Below, piece by piece: positions 7,839-17,203 of a stretch of DNA of 64,000 nucleotides (position 1 is the stretch's first letter; each line of letters starts with the position of its first letter). The stretch is from the NCBI RefSeq assembly GCF_901472535.1, contig NZ_LR590470.1, forward strand, positions 1,364,001-1,428,000. Direction: 5' to 3'. The translations under genes were made by a program, and so were the position numbers. Under the pieces are notes generated by a model that made no database searches, was not told where the DNA came from, and worked only from the letters and a program-made list of their open reading frames with translations. Source of the DNA: Sphingobacterium daejeonense. GTDB taxonomy: Bacteria > Bacteroidota > Bacteroidia > Sphingobacteriales > Sphingobacteriaceae.

Positions 7839-8801
7839 ATGGGTACACAATTAGATAATGGAATTAAGCCTTATAACCACTATGGGGCTTATTTGAAGGA
7901 AAAATACAACGGACAGAAGGTTTTTAAAGTTATCGTTGATGGTAATTTTACTTGCCCTAACCGTGATGGTAGCAAGGGATATGGTGGATGTACTTACTGT
8001 AATGTAGATTCTTTTACGCCTGATACCGCACGCAAGATCCCATCGATTCGCGAACAGGTAGAAAATGGTATCGAACGTGCCAGAAACAGTTATGGTGCTG
8101 AGAAATTTATTATTTATTTCCAACCCAATACCAATACATATGCGCCTACCCATTTATTGAAAATGATGTACGATGAGGCTTTGAGCATCTGTCCTGAACA
8201 TACATTGGGTTTGTCAGTTGGTACACGTCCTGATTGTCTTGATTTTGAAAAAATCGCACTACTGGAGAGTTATACAGATCGATATGATGTTGACTTGGAG
8301 ATGGGTATGGAATCCATTTACAACGAAACATTGGAAAGAATAAATAGAGGCTGTTCACATGATGAGTTTATCTCTATTATGAAGATGTTGGAGAATACCT
8401 CTTTGGATCTTTGCGTTCATACTATTTTTGGGTTTCCATGGGAAACTGAGGAAATGATGTTGAAATATGCAGAGGAAATCAATAAGCATCCAAAGATTAA
8501 GTTTGTGAAACTCCACCATTTACATATTGTCGAGGGATCGATCATGGGTGTAAAATATAAGCGTGAGCCTTTTCATTTATTTTCCTTGGAAGAGTATACC
8601 GAGTTTCTTTCAAAGTTTATTCCCTTGTTGAGACCGGATATCATTATTCAGCGTGTATTTGGGATAGCTGACAAAGAACTCCTGATAGCTCCAAATTGGA
8701 ATTTGCCCAAATCAGGTATCCAAACAAAAATTGACAAAGGACTGGAAGAGAGGGGCGTGAAGCAAGGATCAGCTTATCAAATAGAAGATATAACAATATA
8801 A
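7839..8801 (+). CDS. Radical SAM protein, TIGR01212/YhcC family
   Basis: Radical S-adenosylmethionine enzyme of the YhcC-like group, function in the cell not firmly established. Cysteines for the Fe-S cluster are in FTCPNRDGSKGYGGCTYCN near residues 35-51, followed by YFQPNTNTYAP, GTRPDCL and the conserved glycine-rich DLEMGMES and HTIFGFPWET blocks typical of this family. The ATG at 7839 is chosen because the open frame upstream of it is heptamer repeat and because TATCTTTG sits just in front. About 320 residues, normal for the family. Monocistronic; ends at a shared terminator. Confidence 0.92.
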   Translation: MGTQLDNGIKPYNHYGAYLKEKYNGQKVFKVIVDGNFTCPNRDGSKGYGGCTYCNVDSFTPDTARKIPSIREQVENGIERARNSYGAEKFIIYFQPNTNTYAPTHLLKMMYDEALSICPEHTLGLSVGTRPDCLDFEKIALLESYTDRYDVDLEMGMESIYNETLERINRGCSHDEFISIMKMLENTSLDLCVHTIFGFPWETEEMMLKYAEEINKHPKIKFVKLHHLHIVEGSIMGVKYKREPFHLFSLEEYTEFLSKFIPLLRPDIIIQRVFGIADKELLIAPNWNLPKSGIQTKIDKGLEERGVKQGSAYQIEDITI

Positions 8802-8829
8802 AAAAGGATGGTTTAGAGCCATCCTTTTT
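8801..8829. terminator. Bidirectional terminator
   Basis: AAAAAGGATGG pairs with CCATCCTTTTT around TTTAGAG, between convergent genes. Confidence 0.88.
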
Positions 8830-8847
8830 GTTTGAGTAATATTTTAT

Positions 8848-9315
8848 CTATTTTTCTACAATAGATTTTAAATCTGCAGGAGAATAATAGATTGATTTTA
8901 AAGTTTTATCGTCACCTTTTCTGAACACTAAAAATTTCCCATCAATTTCCTTGTAGTAAGATTCTACACCTTTTTCTAGGTAATGTTTTTGCGTTTCTAT
9001 GGCTTCTTGTTCGTTATTGCAAGCTTTGCTCATATTTGATCGTTGTACTTCATTGAAGAGGTCGTTGAATTTATCCGCCAATCCAAATTCCAGGATTGCC
9101 CCAGAAAGAACATACTGGATATCACAAAGAGCGTCAGCGATTTCTACTAGGTCTTTATCTTCAATTGCTTCCTGTAATTCTTTAAGTTCTTCAGCAATCA
9201 AAGAAACTCTCAGTTTACAACGAGCATCTGATGGAATAGTAGGTTGATCTAAAATCGGGTGCTGAAATGTTTTATGAAAATCTGCAACCGACGTTAAACA
9301 TTTTGGGTCTGTCAT
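8848..9315 (-). CDS. MazG-like nucleoside triphosphate pyrophosphohydrolase
   Basis: The 155-residue protein belongs to the all-alpha NTP pyrophosphohydrolase fold (MazG / HisE-like). The Mg-binding acidic signature is visible as EELKELQEAI, then EIADALCDIQYV about 20 residues later, the EExxE...ExxD arrangement of the fold. The C-terminal ~50 residues (YYKEIDGKFLVFRKGDDKTL) form an extra small domain. Likely house-cleaning hydrolysis of a nucleotide; the specific substrate is not readable. Flanked by terminators on both sides, so monocistronic. Confidence 0.87.
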   Translation of the reverse strand: MTDPKCLTSVADFHKTFQHPILDQPTIPSDARCKLRVSLIAEELKELQEAIEDKDLVEIADALCDIQYVLSGAILEFGLADKFNDLFNEVQRSNMSKACNNEQEAIETQKHYLEKGVESYYKEIDGKFLVFRKGDDKTLKSIYYSPADLKSIVEK

Positions 9316-9361
9316 ATCAAAAGTAATTTTGTTAAAAATACGAAAGTAGGAGGATATAAAA

Positions 9362-9387
9362 AAGGCGCATTTTATTGCGCCTTGTAT
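9362..9387. terminator. Terminator of the pseudouridine synthase gene
   Basis: AAGGCGCA pairs with TGCGCCTT across TTTTAT just beyond the stop at 9389 of the minus-strand gene; the A-rich 5' flank gives U residues on that strand. Confidence 0.8.
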
Positions 9388-9388
9388 A

Positions 9389-10791
9389 CTATTTCATTAA
9401 ATGTTTTAATTGAATGATTTCTTTTTCTTCAAGATATCTCCAACGTCCTCGAGGTAAGTCTTTTTTTGTTAGATTGGCATAGACAACACGGTCCAATTTC
9501 TCAACCTCATACCCAAGGGATTCAAAAATACGTCTTACGACCCTATTTTTTCCGCTGTGGATCTGAATACCGATTTCTTTTTTTGAAGCGCCTACAACAA
9601 AGCTTAGGTCATCTGGTTTGATGAATCCATCTTCAAGTTCAACACCAAATTGGATTTTGTTGAAATCGCCTTGCGTTAAGTTTCTGTTCAATTCTACTTG
9701 GTAGATTTTGCTGATATTGTTTTCTCGGGTGAGATAATTTTTCAGCCAAATTTCCATCATTGGTAAGTAAAAGGAGACCAGTTGTATTTCTATCTAAGCG
9801 ACCAACAGGATAAATCCTTTCTTTGGTTGCTTTAGATACTAGTTGCATTACTGTTTTGCGTTCTTGAGGATCGTCTGTCGTTGTGATATAATCCTTAGGT
9901 TTGTTCAAAAGAACATAGACCATTTTCTCACGTTTCAGACGTTCATCGTTGTATCTGATTTCATCCTTTGCAGGATCAACTTTAGTACCTAATTCTGTAA
10001 CGACCACACCATTCACAGAAATTACACCTGCTTCGATCAATTCATCAGCTTTTCTGCGTGAACAGATTCCTGAGTTTGAAATATAACGGTTCAAACGGAT
10101 CAAACCATCATCTTCAGGTTCAAAACTTCTTTCTTGTTTAGGTTTTCTATTGTTGTCCTTGCGGAAGTCACGGTCAGATTTGCCATCATAGCTACGGTCG
10201 GAACGTTTGTTTCCAAAGTCCTTGCCTTTACCATCAAATTTTTTGTACGGACGATCTGAGTTATATGATTTCTCAAATTTTCCGTCTTTTTTTGAATTTA
10301 GAATCTCTGTCCGGTCTTGAGTCTCTACCGAATTTAGAATCTCTGTCCGGTCTTGAGTCTCTTCCGAATTTAGAATCTCTGTCCGGTCTTGAGTCTCTTC
10401 CGAATTTGGAATCTCTGTCCGGTCTTGAATCTCTACCGAATTTAGAATCTCTGTCCGGTCTTGAATCTCTTCCGAATTTGGAATCTCTGTCCGGTCTTGA
10501 GTCTCTTCCGAATTTAGAATCTCTATCAGGTCTTGAGTCTCTTCCGAATTTAGAATCTCTGGCAAATTTAGAGTCCTTATTGAACTTTGCATCTCTACCG
10601 AATTTGGAGTCTTTGTCAAAACTACGTTTGTCGGAATTAGAGTCACGATTAAATTTGTCTGATTTATTAGTTCTCGAAGAGTCGAAGGATGAGAACTTGT
10701 CATCCTTTTTGTTGTTTTTGAAGCCGTCTGAGTTGCTTCGTGGTTTTCTGGAGTTGTCGTCTCGACTGTTCCTTTTGCTATTGAATGGCAT
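9389..10791 (-). CDS. rluB: RluB-type 23S rRNA pseudouridine synthase with repetitive N-terminal extension (two frameshifts)
   Basis: S4 domain (IRLNRYISNSGICSRRKADE...) followed by a RsuA/RluB catalytic domain with PVGRLDRNTTGLLLLTNDG, whose Asp is the catalytic residue, and a C-terminal SGKNRVVRRIFESLGYEV block; expected to isomerise a uridine of 23S rRNA. The first ~180 residues are a low-complexity Arg/Asp/Ser/Lys tail built on 12-residue units KFGRDSRPDRDS. Two single-base excesses break the frame: in T7 at 10287-10293 and T4 at 9721-9724; removing both gives 466 residues (LSHPRNNISKIYQVEL restored). Start MPFNSKRN is chosen because TATCTTTG lies just upstream. An indel error is far likelier than decay, since both halves are well conserved. 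Confidence 0.85.
10290..10570. repeat. 36-bp in-frame minisatellite in the rluB tail
   Basis: About seven 36-base units (plus-strand core GAATCTCTGTCCGGTCTTGA) encode KFGRDSRPDRDS on the minus strand. Units are nearly identical near 10300-10500 and degrade toward 10640. Confidence 0.9.
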
Positions 10792-10810
10792 AATTCGAAA
10801 AAATGAGCCA

Positions 10811-10818
10811 CAAAGATA
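10811..10818 (-). promoter_or_regulatory. -7 element of the rluB gene
   Basis: CAAAGATA on the plus strand is TATCTTTG on the minus strand, ending 19 bases before the ATG at 10791. Confidence 0.6.
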
Positions 10819-10823
10819 GTCAA

Positions 10824-11283
10824 AATAATCAGTCAATTGTAATTATATATTTATTGTTTGATAAATATTATAATTCAAAGACAAAGGATAAATGCAAATT
10901 GGATGTAAAGCAATAAAATAGGTAAAAATCTAATTTTTAAATAGTTAATTGATTTGGTTGTTTGAGATTAAATTTTGACAGTATGAAGAACTTACTATAG
11001 CGATGGATTTGGTTTAGCGGTGATTTCAATTTTAAAGCATGATCATTTTAAAAGTTTCTCTAACCTTGCCTCAAGATTCTGGTAATATTTACAGAATTGT
11101 CAATAATTAAAATATAAAACCTATAATTAGGATAATTTATGTTAATCATGAATCACAAACCAGCTGATTGTCTAGGTTTTTGTTACAATTTATCCAGTTT
11201 TTTATAAATCTTAGTTTAAAGTATCATTAACGCTGAAAACGTTGGGTTTTAACTTTAATTAACTTTCTTGATTAATACTATTA
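10824..11283. other. AT-rich intergenic region, no gene seen
   Basis: Between divergent rluB and the transglycosylase gene. No open frame with coding character, RNA gene or clear repeat is visible. The right edge leads into the promoter at 11284. Confidence 0.6.
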
Positions 11284-11315
11284 TTTGTCTCTTATTATAA
11301 TATACTGTACTTTTG
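11284..11315 (+). promoter_or_regulatory. Full Bacteroidota promoter, TTTG-N20-TACTTTTG
   Basis: TTTG at 11284-11287 and TACTTTTG at 11308-11315 are 20 bases apart, close to the family consensus (TTTG, about 19 bases, TAnnTTTG). The gene starts at 11392, giving a leader of about 70 bases. Confidence 0.7.
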
Positions 11316-11391
11316 GAGCTTGATTTTTCACCAAGCTACTTTTTGATCGGTTTTCACAAGTTCCGTGGATAGGGTAGCAGTAAGGGAATGA

Positions 11392-12117
11392 ATGGTTAAA
11401 AAAAGAGTATTATGTAGCAGTGCACTTTTGATGATGATGTTCATGTCAAACTTGTACTCGAATCCCCAACCAGAGTCGGCTGATCCTTTTAGAAAGGCGT
11501 TGGACCACTCGATGAAGGCTAACGTAGCAGAAGTTATGGCAGCCAAGAAAGAGGCTGATCCCTATGGTCACATCTCTTTTGCAGAAACTGAGATTCCATT
11601 GGAAAAAGTTACTGTACAGAAAAAACTAGACAAGTACCTGAGTAGGTTTGCTTATCTAAAAAAGCCCTCACATCAGATTCACAGAAAGGCGGATAAATTA
11701 CTTCCCCGCATTGCAAAAATCCTTAAAAGTTATGGGGTTCCAGAAGATTTCAAATACATTGCTGTAGTTGAAAGCAGTTTGAATCCAAAAACAACTTCCC
11801 ATAGGGGAGCTGGAGGTTATTGGCAATTTATGCCAGCAACTGCACGCTTGTATGGATTGAAAGTGAACGGTAGTGTGGATGAGCGTTTGGACCTTGTAAA
11901 ATCGACCCATGCCGCAGCAAAGTATCTAAAATCATTACATGATGAATTCGGAGACTGGACACTTGCAGCAGCAGCTTACAACGTAGGCGGGGGAAGTTTG
12001 AGAGGGTCGCTGAAAAGACAGAAGAAAGATAGTTATTACGACTTAAAACTCAATTCTGAAACTGCAGCATATGTTTACAAAATAATTTCAATGAAAACTG
12101 TTTTGGAAACCATATAA
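11392..12117 (+). CDS. Exported lytic transglycosylase (SLT domain)
   Basis: Cleaves the MurNAc-GlcNAc bond of peptidoglycan with 1,6-anhydro product formation. An N-terminal signal peptide (MVKKRVLCSSALLMMMFMSN) is followed by a C-terminal SLT/lysozyme-like domain from about residue 100: IAVVESSLNP with catalytic Glu127, GGYWQFMPATARLYGL, and AAAAYNVGGGSL. At 241 residues it lacks the LysM repeats of full MltD proteins. It stands alone between its own promoter and a terminator. Confidence 0.92.
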   Translation: MVKKRVLCSSALLMMMFMSNLYSNPQPESADPFRKALDHSMKANVAEVMAAKKEADPYGHISFAETEIPLEKVTVQKKLDKYLSRFAYLKKPSHQIHRKADKLLPRIAKILKSYGVPEDFKYIAVVESSLNPKTTSHRGAGGYWQFMPATARLYGLKVNGSVDERLDLVKSTHAAAKYLKSLHDEFGDWTLAAAAYNVGGGSLRGSLKRQKKDSYYDLKLNSETAAYVYKIISMKTVLETI

Positions 12118-12153
12118 AATCAAAAACGCAATAATAAGAACAATACCAAATCA

Positions 12154-12177
12154 GGAAACCAAACGGTTTCCTTTTTT
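12154..12177 (+). terminator. Terminator after the transglycosylase gene
   Basis: GGAAACC-AAAC-GGTTTCC followed by TTTTTT. Confidence 0.9.
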
Positions 12178-12508
12178 ATTTAATAAAGATTTCACACTTT
12201 ATTAAAAAATCAAATCAATTTTCATATTTTGTTGTTAATCTAAATTAACCGTTATGTTGGAGATGGGAGAAGGTGGCTATTTGCCGTAACTATTTTTTCC
12301 AAAATATATAGGATTTAAATCCTAGAAATACATCAAAAATGAAGAGCCTAAATTTCATTGCACTAACCTTCTAAGTAGTTATACGTTTTAGCGGAATTAA
12401 TATAAAGTGAAAAATGTGATTTATATCACCTTTTCTTGCTTCCCATTATCATTAGAATGTCATGGGTAGACTGGTAATTTTGAATCGTTAACTTAATATA
12501 TAAGAATA
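12178..12508 (+). promoter_or_regulatory. Regulatory region of the cbb3 oxidase operon
   Basis: About 330 bases without a gene. The clearest element is TGTGATTTATATCACC at 12415-12430, TGTGA-N6-TCACC, a near-perfect match to the CRP/FNR-type palindrome (TGTGA-N6-TCACA), about 80 bases before ccoN. Bacteroidota cbb3 operons are expected to respond to low oxygen, so a CRP/FNR-family activator is a reasonable inference. No ccoS or ccoI gene is present here. Confidence 0.6.
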
Positions 12509-14656
12509 ATGCAGGTAGAGCAATTTAATTATGACAACAAGATTGTCAGAGATTTTGGAATCGCAACTGTAATTTGGGGGATCATCGGAATGACTGTCGG
12601 GCTAATTGCAGCCTTACAGTTGGTTTGGCCAGAGATGAACTTTGGACTTCAATACTCAACATTCGGACGTATTCGACCATTACACACCAATGCAGTAATC
12701 TTTGCCTTCGTAGGAAACGCCATTTTTATGGGAGCGTATTATTCCATGCAGCGTGTCCTAAAGGCCAGGATGTTTAGCGATTTACTTAGTAAGATCCATT
12801 TTTGGGGATGGCAATTAATTATTGTCGCCTCCGCAATTACCCTTCCATTAGGTCTAACCACTTCACATGAATATGCGGAAATGGAATGGCCAATCGACTT
12901 AGCCATAACTATCATCTGGGTAGTTTTTGGAATTAACATGTTCGGTACAATCATCAAACGTAGAGAAAGACACATGTATGTTGCCGTATGGTTTTACATT
13001 GCAACTTTCGTTACTGTTGCTGTATTGCACATTGTTAACTCCATCCAAATGCCAGTTGGATTATGGAAGAGTTATTACGTTTATTCAGGAGTACAAGATG
13101 CTCTAGTACAATGGTGGTATGGACACAATGCAGTTGCATTCTTCTTAACCACACCATTCTTGGGAATGATGTACTACTTCTTGCCAAAGATGGCTAACAG
13201 ACCTGTTTATTCCTATAAATTAAGTATCCTACACTTTTGGTCCCTTATCTTTATCTATATCTGGGCAGGACCACACCACTTATTATATACATCCCTACCT
13301 AGTTGGGTACAGTCCTTAGGAGTTGTGTTTTCAATTATGTTGATTGCTCCAAGCTGGGGAGGTATGATCAATGGTCTATTGACCTTGCGCGGTGCTTGGG
13401 ATAAAGTTAGGACTGAACCTGTTCTTAAGTTTATGGTAGTTGCCTTGACTTGTTATGGTATGGCTACGTTTGAAGGTCCAATGTTATCGTTAAAACAAGT
13501 TAACGCGATTGCACACTTTACAGACTGGATCGTAGCTCACGTACACGTAGGAGCATTGGGCTGGAACGGATTCATGACTTTTGCCATTCTATATTGGTTA
13601 ATCCCTAGAATCTATAAAACTCAATTATACTCAAAAACATTAGCAAATACCCACTTTTGGATTGGTACTCTAGGTATCTTATTCTATGCTATTCCAATGT
13701 ATTGGGCAGCAGTGGTACAAGGACTGATGTGGAAAGAGTTTACTCCAGAAGGTGTCTTAAAATATCCTAACTTCCTAGCTACAACTTTGGAAATCTTACC
13801 TATGCACATGATGCGTGCTGTGGGAGGGGTATTATACCTTTCAGGTGTAATTTTGATGACTTATAACTTGATCAAAACAGTTAAAACTGGAAAATTGGTT
13901 GCCAATGAACCAGCGGAAGCACCTGCATTGAAACCTGTTGAGCATTCAGAACCATCAGCACACCGTCGTCTTGAGCGTAAGCCTATCCTTTTCATGGTTT
14001 TATCACTGATCGCTATTTTAATCGGGGGTATCGTGGAAATGATTCCAACATTTACAGTGGCCAACAATGTACCTAAAATTGCATCTGTTAAACCGTACAC
14101 TGCATTAGAACTAACAGGCCGTGATTTATATATCCGGGAGGGCTGTGTAAACTGTCACTCTCAAACTATCCGTCCTTTCCGTTCTGAGACTGCGCGCTAT
14201 GGAGAATATAGTAAAGCTGGAGAGTTCGTTTATGACCATCCATTCCTATGGGGATCGAAACGTACAGGTCCTGATTTACATCGAATAGGTGGAAAGTATC
14301 CTCATAAATGGCACTTTGACCATATGTTGGACCCAACGATTACGTCGCCAGGAAGTATTATGCCACCATATCCTTGGTTGATCGAACAGGATATCAGCTA
14401 CAAATATCTGACAGGAAAAATGAAGGTGATGAAGAATTTGGGAGTTCCTTATTCAGATGCAGAAGTCAACAATGCTTTAGAGGATGCACAAGCACAAGCT
14501 GAAGAGATTGTTAAGGACCTTGCCGCAAATGATGTTCAGGTAGAACCTAACAAAGAAATCGTAGCCATGATTGCATATCTACAACGTTTGGGTACAGATA
14601 TCAAAGCTGAGCCGGCGAAAACAGCAGATGCCAATCAAGTGGCTGAAAACAATTAA
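12509..14656 (+). CDS. ccoNO: cbb3-type cytochrome c oxidase, fused CcoN-CcoO subunits
   Basis: Catalytic core of the high-affinity terminal oxidase. Residues 1 to ~480 are heme-copper oxidase subunit I with about 12 membrane segments and heme/copper ligands in RPLHTNAV (H59), WWYGHNAVAFF, WAGPHHLLYTSLP and HVHVGALGWNGF. After a charged linker and one more membrane helix comes the CcoO domain with CVNCH (C546, C549, H550) binding heme c and a downstream GSIMPPYPWL region supplying a candidate Met ligand. Separate ccoN and ccoO are the rule in Proteobacteria; the fusion is typical of Bacteroidota. First gene of ccoNO-Q-P-G-H. Confidence 0.96.
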   Translation: MQVEQFNYDNKIVRDFGIATVIWGIIGMTVGLIAALQLVWPEMNFGLQYSTFGRIRPLHTNAVIFAFVGNAIFMGAYYSMQRVLKARMFSDLLSKIHFWGWQLIIVASAITLPLGLTTSHEYAEMEWPIDLAITIIWVVFGINMFGTIIKRRERHMYVAVWFYIATFVTVAVLHIVNSIQMPVGLWKSYYVYSGVQDALVQWWYGHNAVAFFLTTPFLGMMYYFLPKMANRPVYSYKLSILHFWSLIFIYIWAGPHHLLYTSLPSWVQSLGVVFSIMLIAPSWGGMINGLLTLRGAWDKVRTEPVLKFMVVALTCYGMATFEGPMLSLKQVNAIAHFTDWIVAHVHVGALGWNGFMTFAILYWLIPRIYKTQLYSKTLANTHFWIGTLGILFYAIPMYWAAVVQGLMWKEFTPEGVLKYPNFLATTLEILPMHMMRAVGGVLYLSGVILMTYNLIKTVKTGKLVANEPAEAPALKPVEHSEPSAHRRLERKPILFMVLSLIAILIGGIVEMIPTFTVANNVPKIASVKPYTALELTGRDLYIREGCVNCHSQTIRPFRSETARYGEYSKAGEFVYDHPFLWGSKRTGPDLHRIGGKYPHKWHFDHMLDPTITSPGSIMPPYPWLIEQDISYKYLTGKMKVMKNLGVPYSDAEVNNALEDAQAQAEEIVKDLAANDVQVEPNKEIVAMIAYLQRLGTDIKAEPAKTADANQVAENN

Positions 14657-14679
14657 TGTAACACAAAAAATAAAGAGCT

Positions 14680-14877
14680 ATGTGGAAGCAAATCACAAAC
14701 TTACATGGAGATGAGATCTATTTGATCATCTCAATGCTAATCTTCTTAACCTTCTTTATTATGGTAGGGATCATGATCTTTACTATGAAAAAAAGCTTTG
14801 TGGATTACATGAAAGATTTACCTTTTGAGGAATCTGAAAAACAGAATGATAATTTACCTGAATCTGAACGTATATGA
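14680..14877 (+). CDS. ccoQ: Small cbb3 oxidase subunit CcoQ-like
   Basis: A 65-residue protein with one membrane helix (IYLIISMLIFLTFFIMVGIM) and an acidic tail, located between ccoNO and ccoP exactly where CcoQ/FixQ sits in cbb3 operons. Its stop overlaps the ccoP start in an ATGA, so translation is coupled. Assignment rests on position, size and topology, as CcoQ sequences are poorly conserved. Confidence 0.85.
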   Translation: MWKQITNLHGDEIYLIISMLIFLTFFIMVGIMIFTMKKSFVDYMKDLPFEESEKQNDNLPESERI

Positions 14878-15788
14878 ATTTAGTATTAATAATGAGCAAT
14901 GTTGTACCAGGGACGCTATTAGCTATTGGTACAGGCAACTTATATAATGATATCTTCTATCTGGCGGTATTCTTTGTCCTATTGGGGGTTTTAGTTGCAG
15001 CAATCACTATTAACAAGGCCTTGAGGTCAATGTTAAAAGTGACCATGCCTGAAGTTGTAAAGGAAGAAGAACGATTAGCAGCCGAGAAGAAGGTAGCAAG
15101 GAAGAACTATTGGAAGAAATCATGGAATTATTTCATGGGCTTGAAGCCAATAGAACAAGAAAAGGACTTGATTATCGATGAGCATGAATATGATGGAATT
15201 TCGGAGTTGAACAACCCGATTCCAGTTTGGTTCAACGCTTTATTCTATTCCACTGTCGTGTTTTCAGTTGTTTATTTATTGATCTATCAGGTTACCGGTT
15301 GGGGCCTTAATCAAGATCAAGAATATGAACGTGAGATGGCAAAGGCTGAAATCGAAAAACAAGAGTTTTTAGCTCAGTCAGCAAACTTATTCGATGAAAA
15401 TTCGATTGAAGTCGATGAGACTGGTACTTTGGCAGCAAACGGTAAAGCATTATTTGCTACGAACTGTGCAGCATGTCACGGTGCCAATGGTGAAGGAACT
15501 ATTGGTCCAAACTTGACTGACCGTTTTTGGTTGCATGGAGGTGAGATCAAAGATATCTTCAAAACTGTGAAATATGGTGTTCCTGAAAAGGGGATGGTTC
15601 CATGGGAACAAACCCTGACACCGGCGCAAATTGCTGAGGTAAGTAATTTTATCTTAACAATGAGGGATACCAAACCGGCAAATCCAAAAGGAGCAGAGGG
15701 AGTAGAAATAGTGGCATATGAAAGTGAAGGTGGTGCTGGCGAAGCTGTAGTAGAAGAAGCTGCAGCAGATAGTACCGCAAATCAATAA
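14874..15788 (+). CDS. ccoP: cbb3 oxidase cytochrome c subunit CcoP (single heme)
   Basis: Electron-entry subunit of the cbb3 oxidase. Two membrane segments lie at about 20-45 and 115-140 (the latter preceded by the ELNNPIPVWF motif of CcoP N-terminal domains), then a periplasmic cytochrome c domain with CAACH (C198, C201, H202) and a GMVPWEQTLTPAQIAEV region containing a candidate Met ligand. Only one CxxCH occurs, whereas proteobacterial CcoP has two. Start at the ATG overlapping ccoQ; an ATG 18 bases downstream is an alternative. The C-terminal tail is Ala/Glu-rich. Confidence 0.94.
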   Translation: MNLVLIMSNVVPGTLLAIGTGNLYNDIFYLAVFFVLLGVLVAAITINKALRSMLKVTMPEVVKEEERLAAEKKVARKNYWKKSWNYFMGLKPIEQEKDLIIDEHEYDGISELNNPIPVWFNALFYSTVVFSVVYLLIYQVTGWGLNQDQEYEREMAKAEIEKQEFLAQSANLFDENSIEVDETGTLAANGKALFATNCAACHGANGEGTIGPNLTDRFWLHGGEIKDIFKTVKYGVPEKGMVPWEQTLTPAQIAEVSNFILTMRDTKPANPKGAEGVEIVAYESEGGAGEAVVEEAAADSTANQ

Positions 15789-15798
15789 TTAATTAATC

Positions 15799-17199
15799 AT
15801 GGGAATAGTAGTAAATGAATCCGTACAACCAAATCAACCTGATAAATCGAAAAGAAAATGGATCTACGCCAAGAAACCAAGTGGCAAGCTCTATAACTAT
15901 CGACAGGTGGTCGGGTATGGTTTACTACTATTCTTCTTTTTAGGTCCTATCCTAAAAATCAATGGAAATCCTTTCTTGATGTTCAATGTCATTGAAAGGA
16001 AGTTTTCCATCTTTGGAAATATCTTTTATCCTCAAGATTTCCATATTTTTCTATTCGGAATGCTGATCGTCATGGTCTGCATCGTGTTATTCACCGCAGT
16101 CTATGGTCGTGTTTGGTGTGGCTGGACTTGCCCGCAGACTATTTTTATGGAACTCATATTCCGAAGGATAGAATATTTGATTGAAGGGGATTGGATGCAA
16201 CAGAAAAAATTAAATGAAGGTCCTGATACGGATGCTAAAGCCTGGAAAAAAGTTTTAAAGCATACCATATTTTTACTCATCTCATTTATTATTTCAAATC
16301 TCTTTCTGGCCTACATCATAGGAGCTGATGCGCTTTATAAAATTGCAACAGATCCGATTGACCAACATATTGTAGGTTTTATTTCAATCTTGGTTTTTAC
16401 TTTAGTTTTTTATTTTGTTTTTGCCTATGTGCGTGATATCGTATGCACCAAAATCTGTCCTTATGGACGCCTACAGGGAGTTTTATTGGATGAGAATTCG
16501 GTTACAGTGGCTTATAATGTTGCAAGGGGCGAACCTAGAGGAAAACAAAAAAGAGGAGTGCAAGATGATAAAAAAGGAGACTGTATAGATTGTCACCTCT
16601 GTGTTCATGTTTGTCCCACTGGTATTGATATCCGTGACGGTATACAATTGGAATGTGTTTCTTGTACCGCTTGTATTGATGCATGTGATGCTGTTATGGA
16701 GAAAATAAACAAACCAAAACGATTGATTGGATTTTATTCTCCAGCTGAGGCAGAAGGGAAAGAAACAGAAAAACTTGGTAAAAAAAGAAATACACGTGCT
16801 ATTATTTATTCCGGAATATTGGTTGTATTGATGGCAATATTTGGTTTTATGATCTTTAGTCGTTCAGATGTAGATGGAAGGTTATTACGTGCCAAAGGTA
16901 GTACTTACCAAATGCGGGATGATGGTACTGTTTCTAACTTATATAGTTTAGAACTTATCAATAAAACCAGTAAGGACATTGATTTCGACTTGGTCAGTGA
17001 AACTGAGGGAATCAAAATCCAAGTGGTTAACCCAATTTCTCACTTGATTAGGGAAGGGAATGCGAAATTAAGTATATTTTTGATTGCTGATAAAAAATCA
17101 ATCAAGCAGTATAAAACTGATGTTAAGATTGATATTAAAGCAGGTGATAAGGTAATTGAAACTATGGAGACGACTTTTATAGCGCCTCCAGCAAAATAA
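15799..17199 (+). CDS. ccoG: Cytochrome c oxidase accessory protein CcoG (FixG)
   Basis: Membrane ferredoxin-like assembly factor, known in other bacteria to reduce Cu(II) for cbb3 oxidase maturation. The 466 residues show several membrane helices, WCGWTCPQTIFMEL, CTKICPYGRLQG, then paired ferredoxin clusters CIDCHLCVHVCPTG and CVSCTACIDACDAVM, and a C-terminal FixG Ig-like domain after a further helix at about 340-355. Lies 10 bases after ccoP, same operon. Confidence 0.95.
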   Translation: MGIVVNESVQPNQPDKSKRKWIYAKKPSGKLYNYRQVVGYGLLLFFFLGPILKINGNPFLMFNVIERKFSIFGNIFYPQDFHIFLFGMLIVMVCIVLFTAVYGRVWCGWTCPQTIFMELIFRRIEYLIEGDWMQQKKLNEGPDTDAKAWKKVLKHTIFLLISFIISNLFLAYIIGADALYKIATDPIDQHIVGFISILVFTLVFYFVFAYVRDIVCTKICPYGRLQGVLLDENSVTVAYNVARGEPRGKQKRGVQDDKKGDCIDCHLCVHVCPTGIDIRDGIQLECVSCTACIDACDAVMEKINKPKRLIGFYSPAEAEGKETEKLGKKRNTRAIIYSGILVVLMAIFGFMIFSRSDVDGRLLRAKGSTYQMRDDGTVSNLYSLELINKTSKDIDFDLVSETEGIKIQVVNPISHLIREGNAKLSIFLIADKKSIKQYKTDVKIDIKAGDKVIETMETTFIAPPAK

Positions 17200-17203
17200 A
17201 AGT

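Noticed and set aside
9318..9325. CAAAAGTA as a -7 element for the MazG-like gene
   Set aside because: It ends only two bases from the start codon, leaving no room for a transcript start before the ATG.
10265..10819. Plus-strand frame encoding repeated LESLSGLESLPN
   Set aside because: It is the reverse reading of the 36-bp minisatellite in rluB, has no promoter or start context, and its neighbour frame on the minus strand carries real domains.
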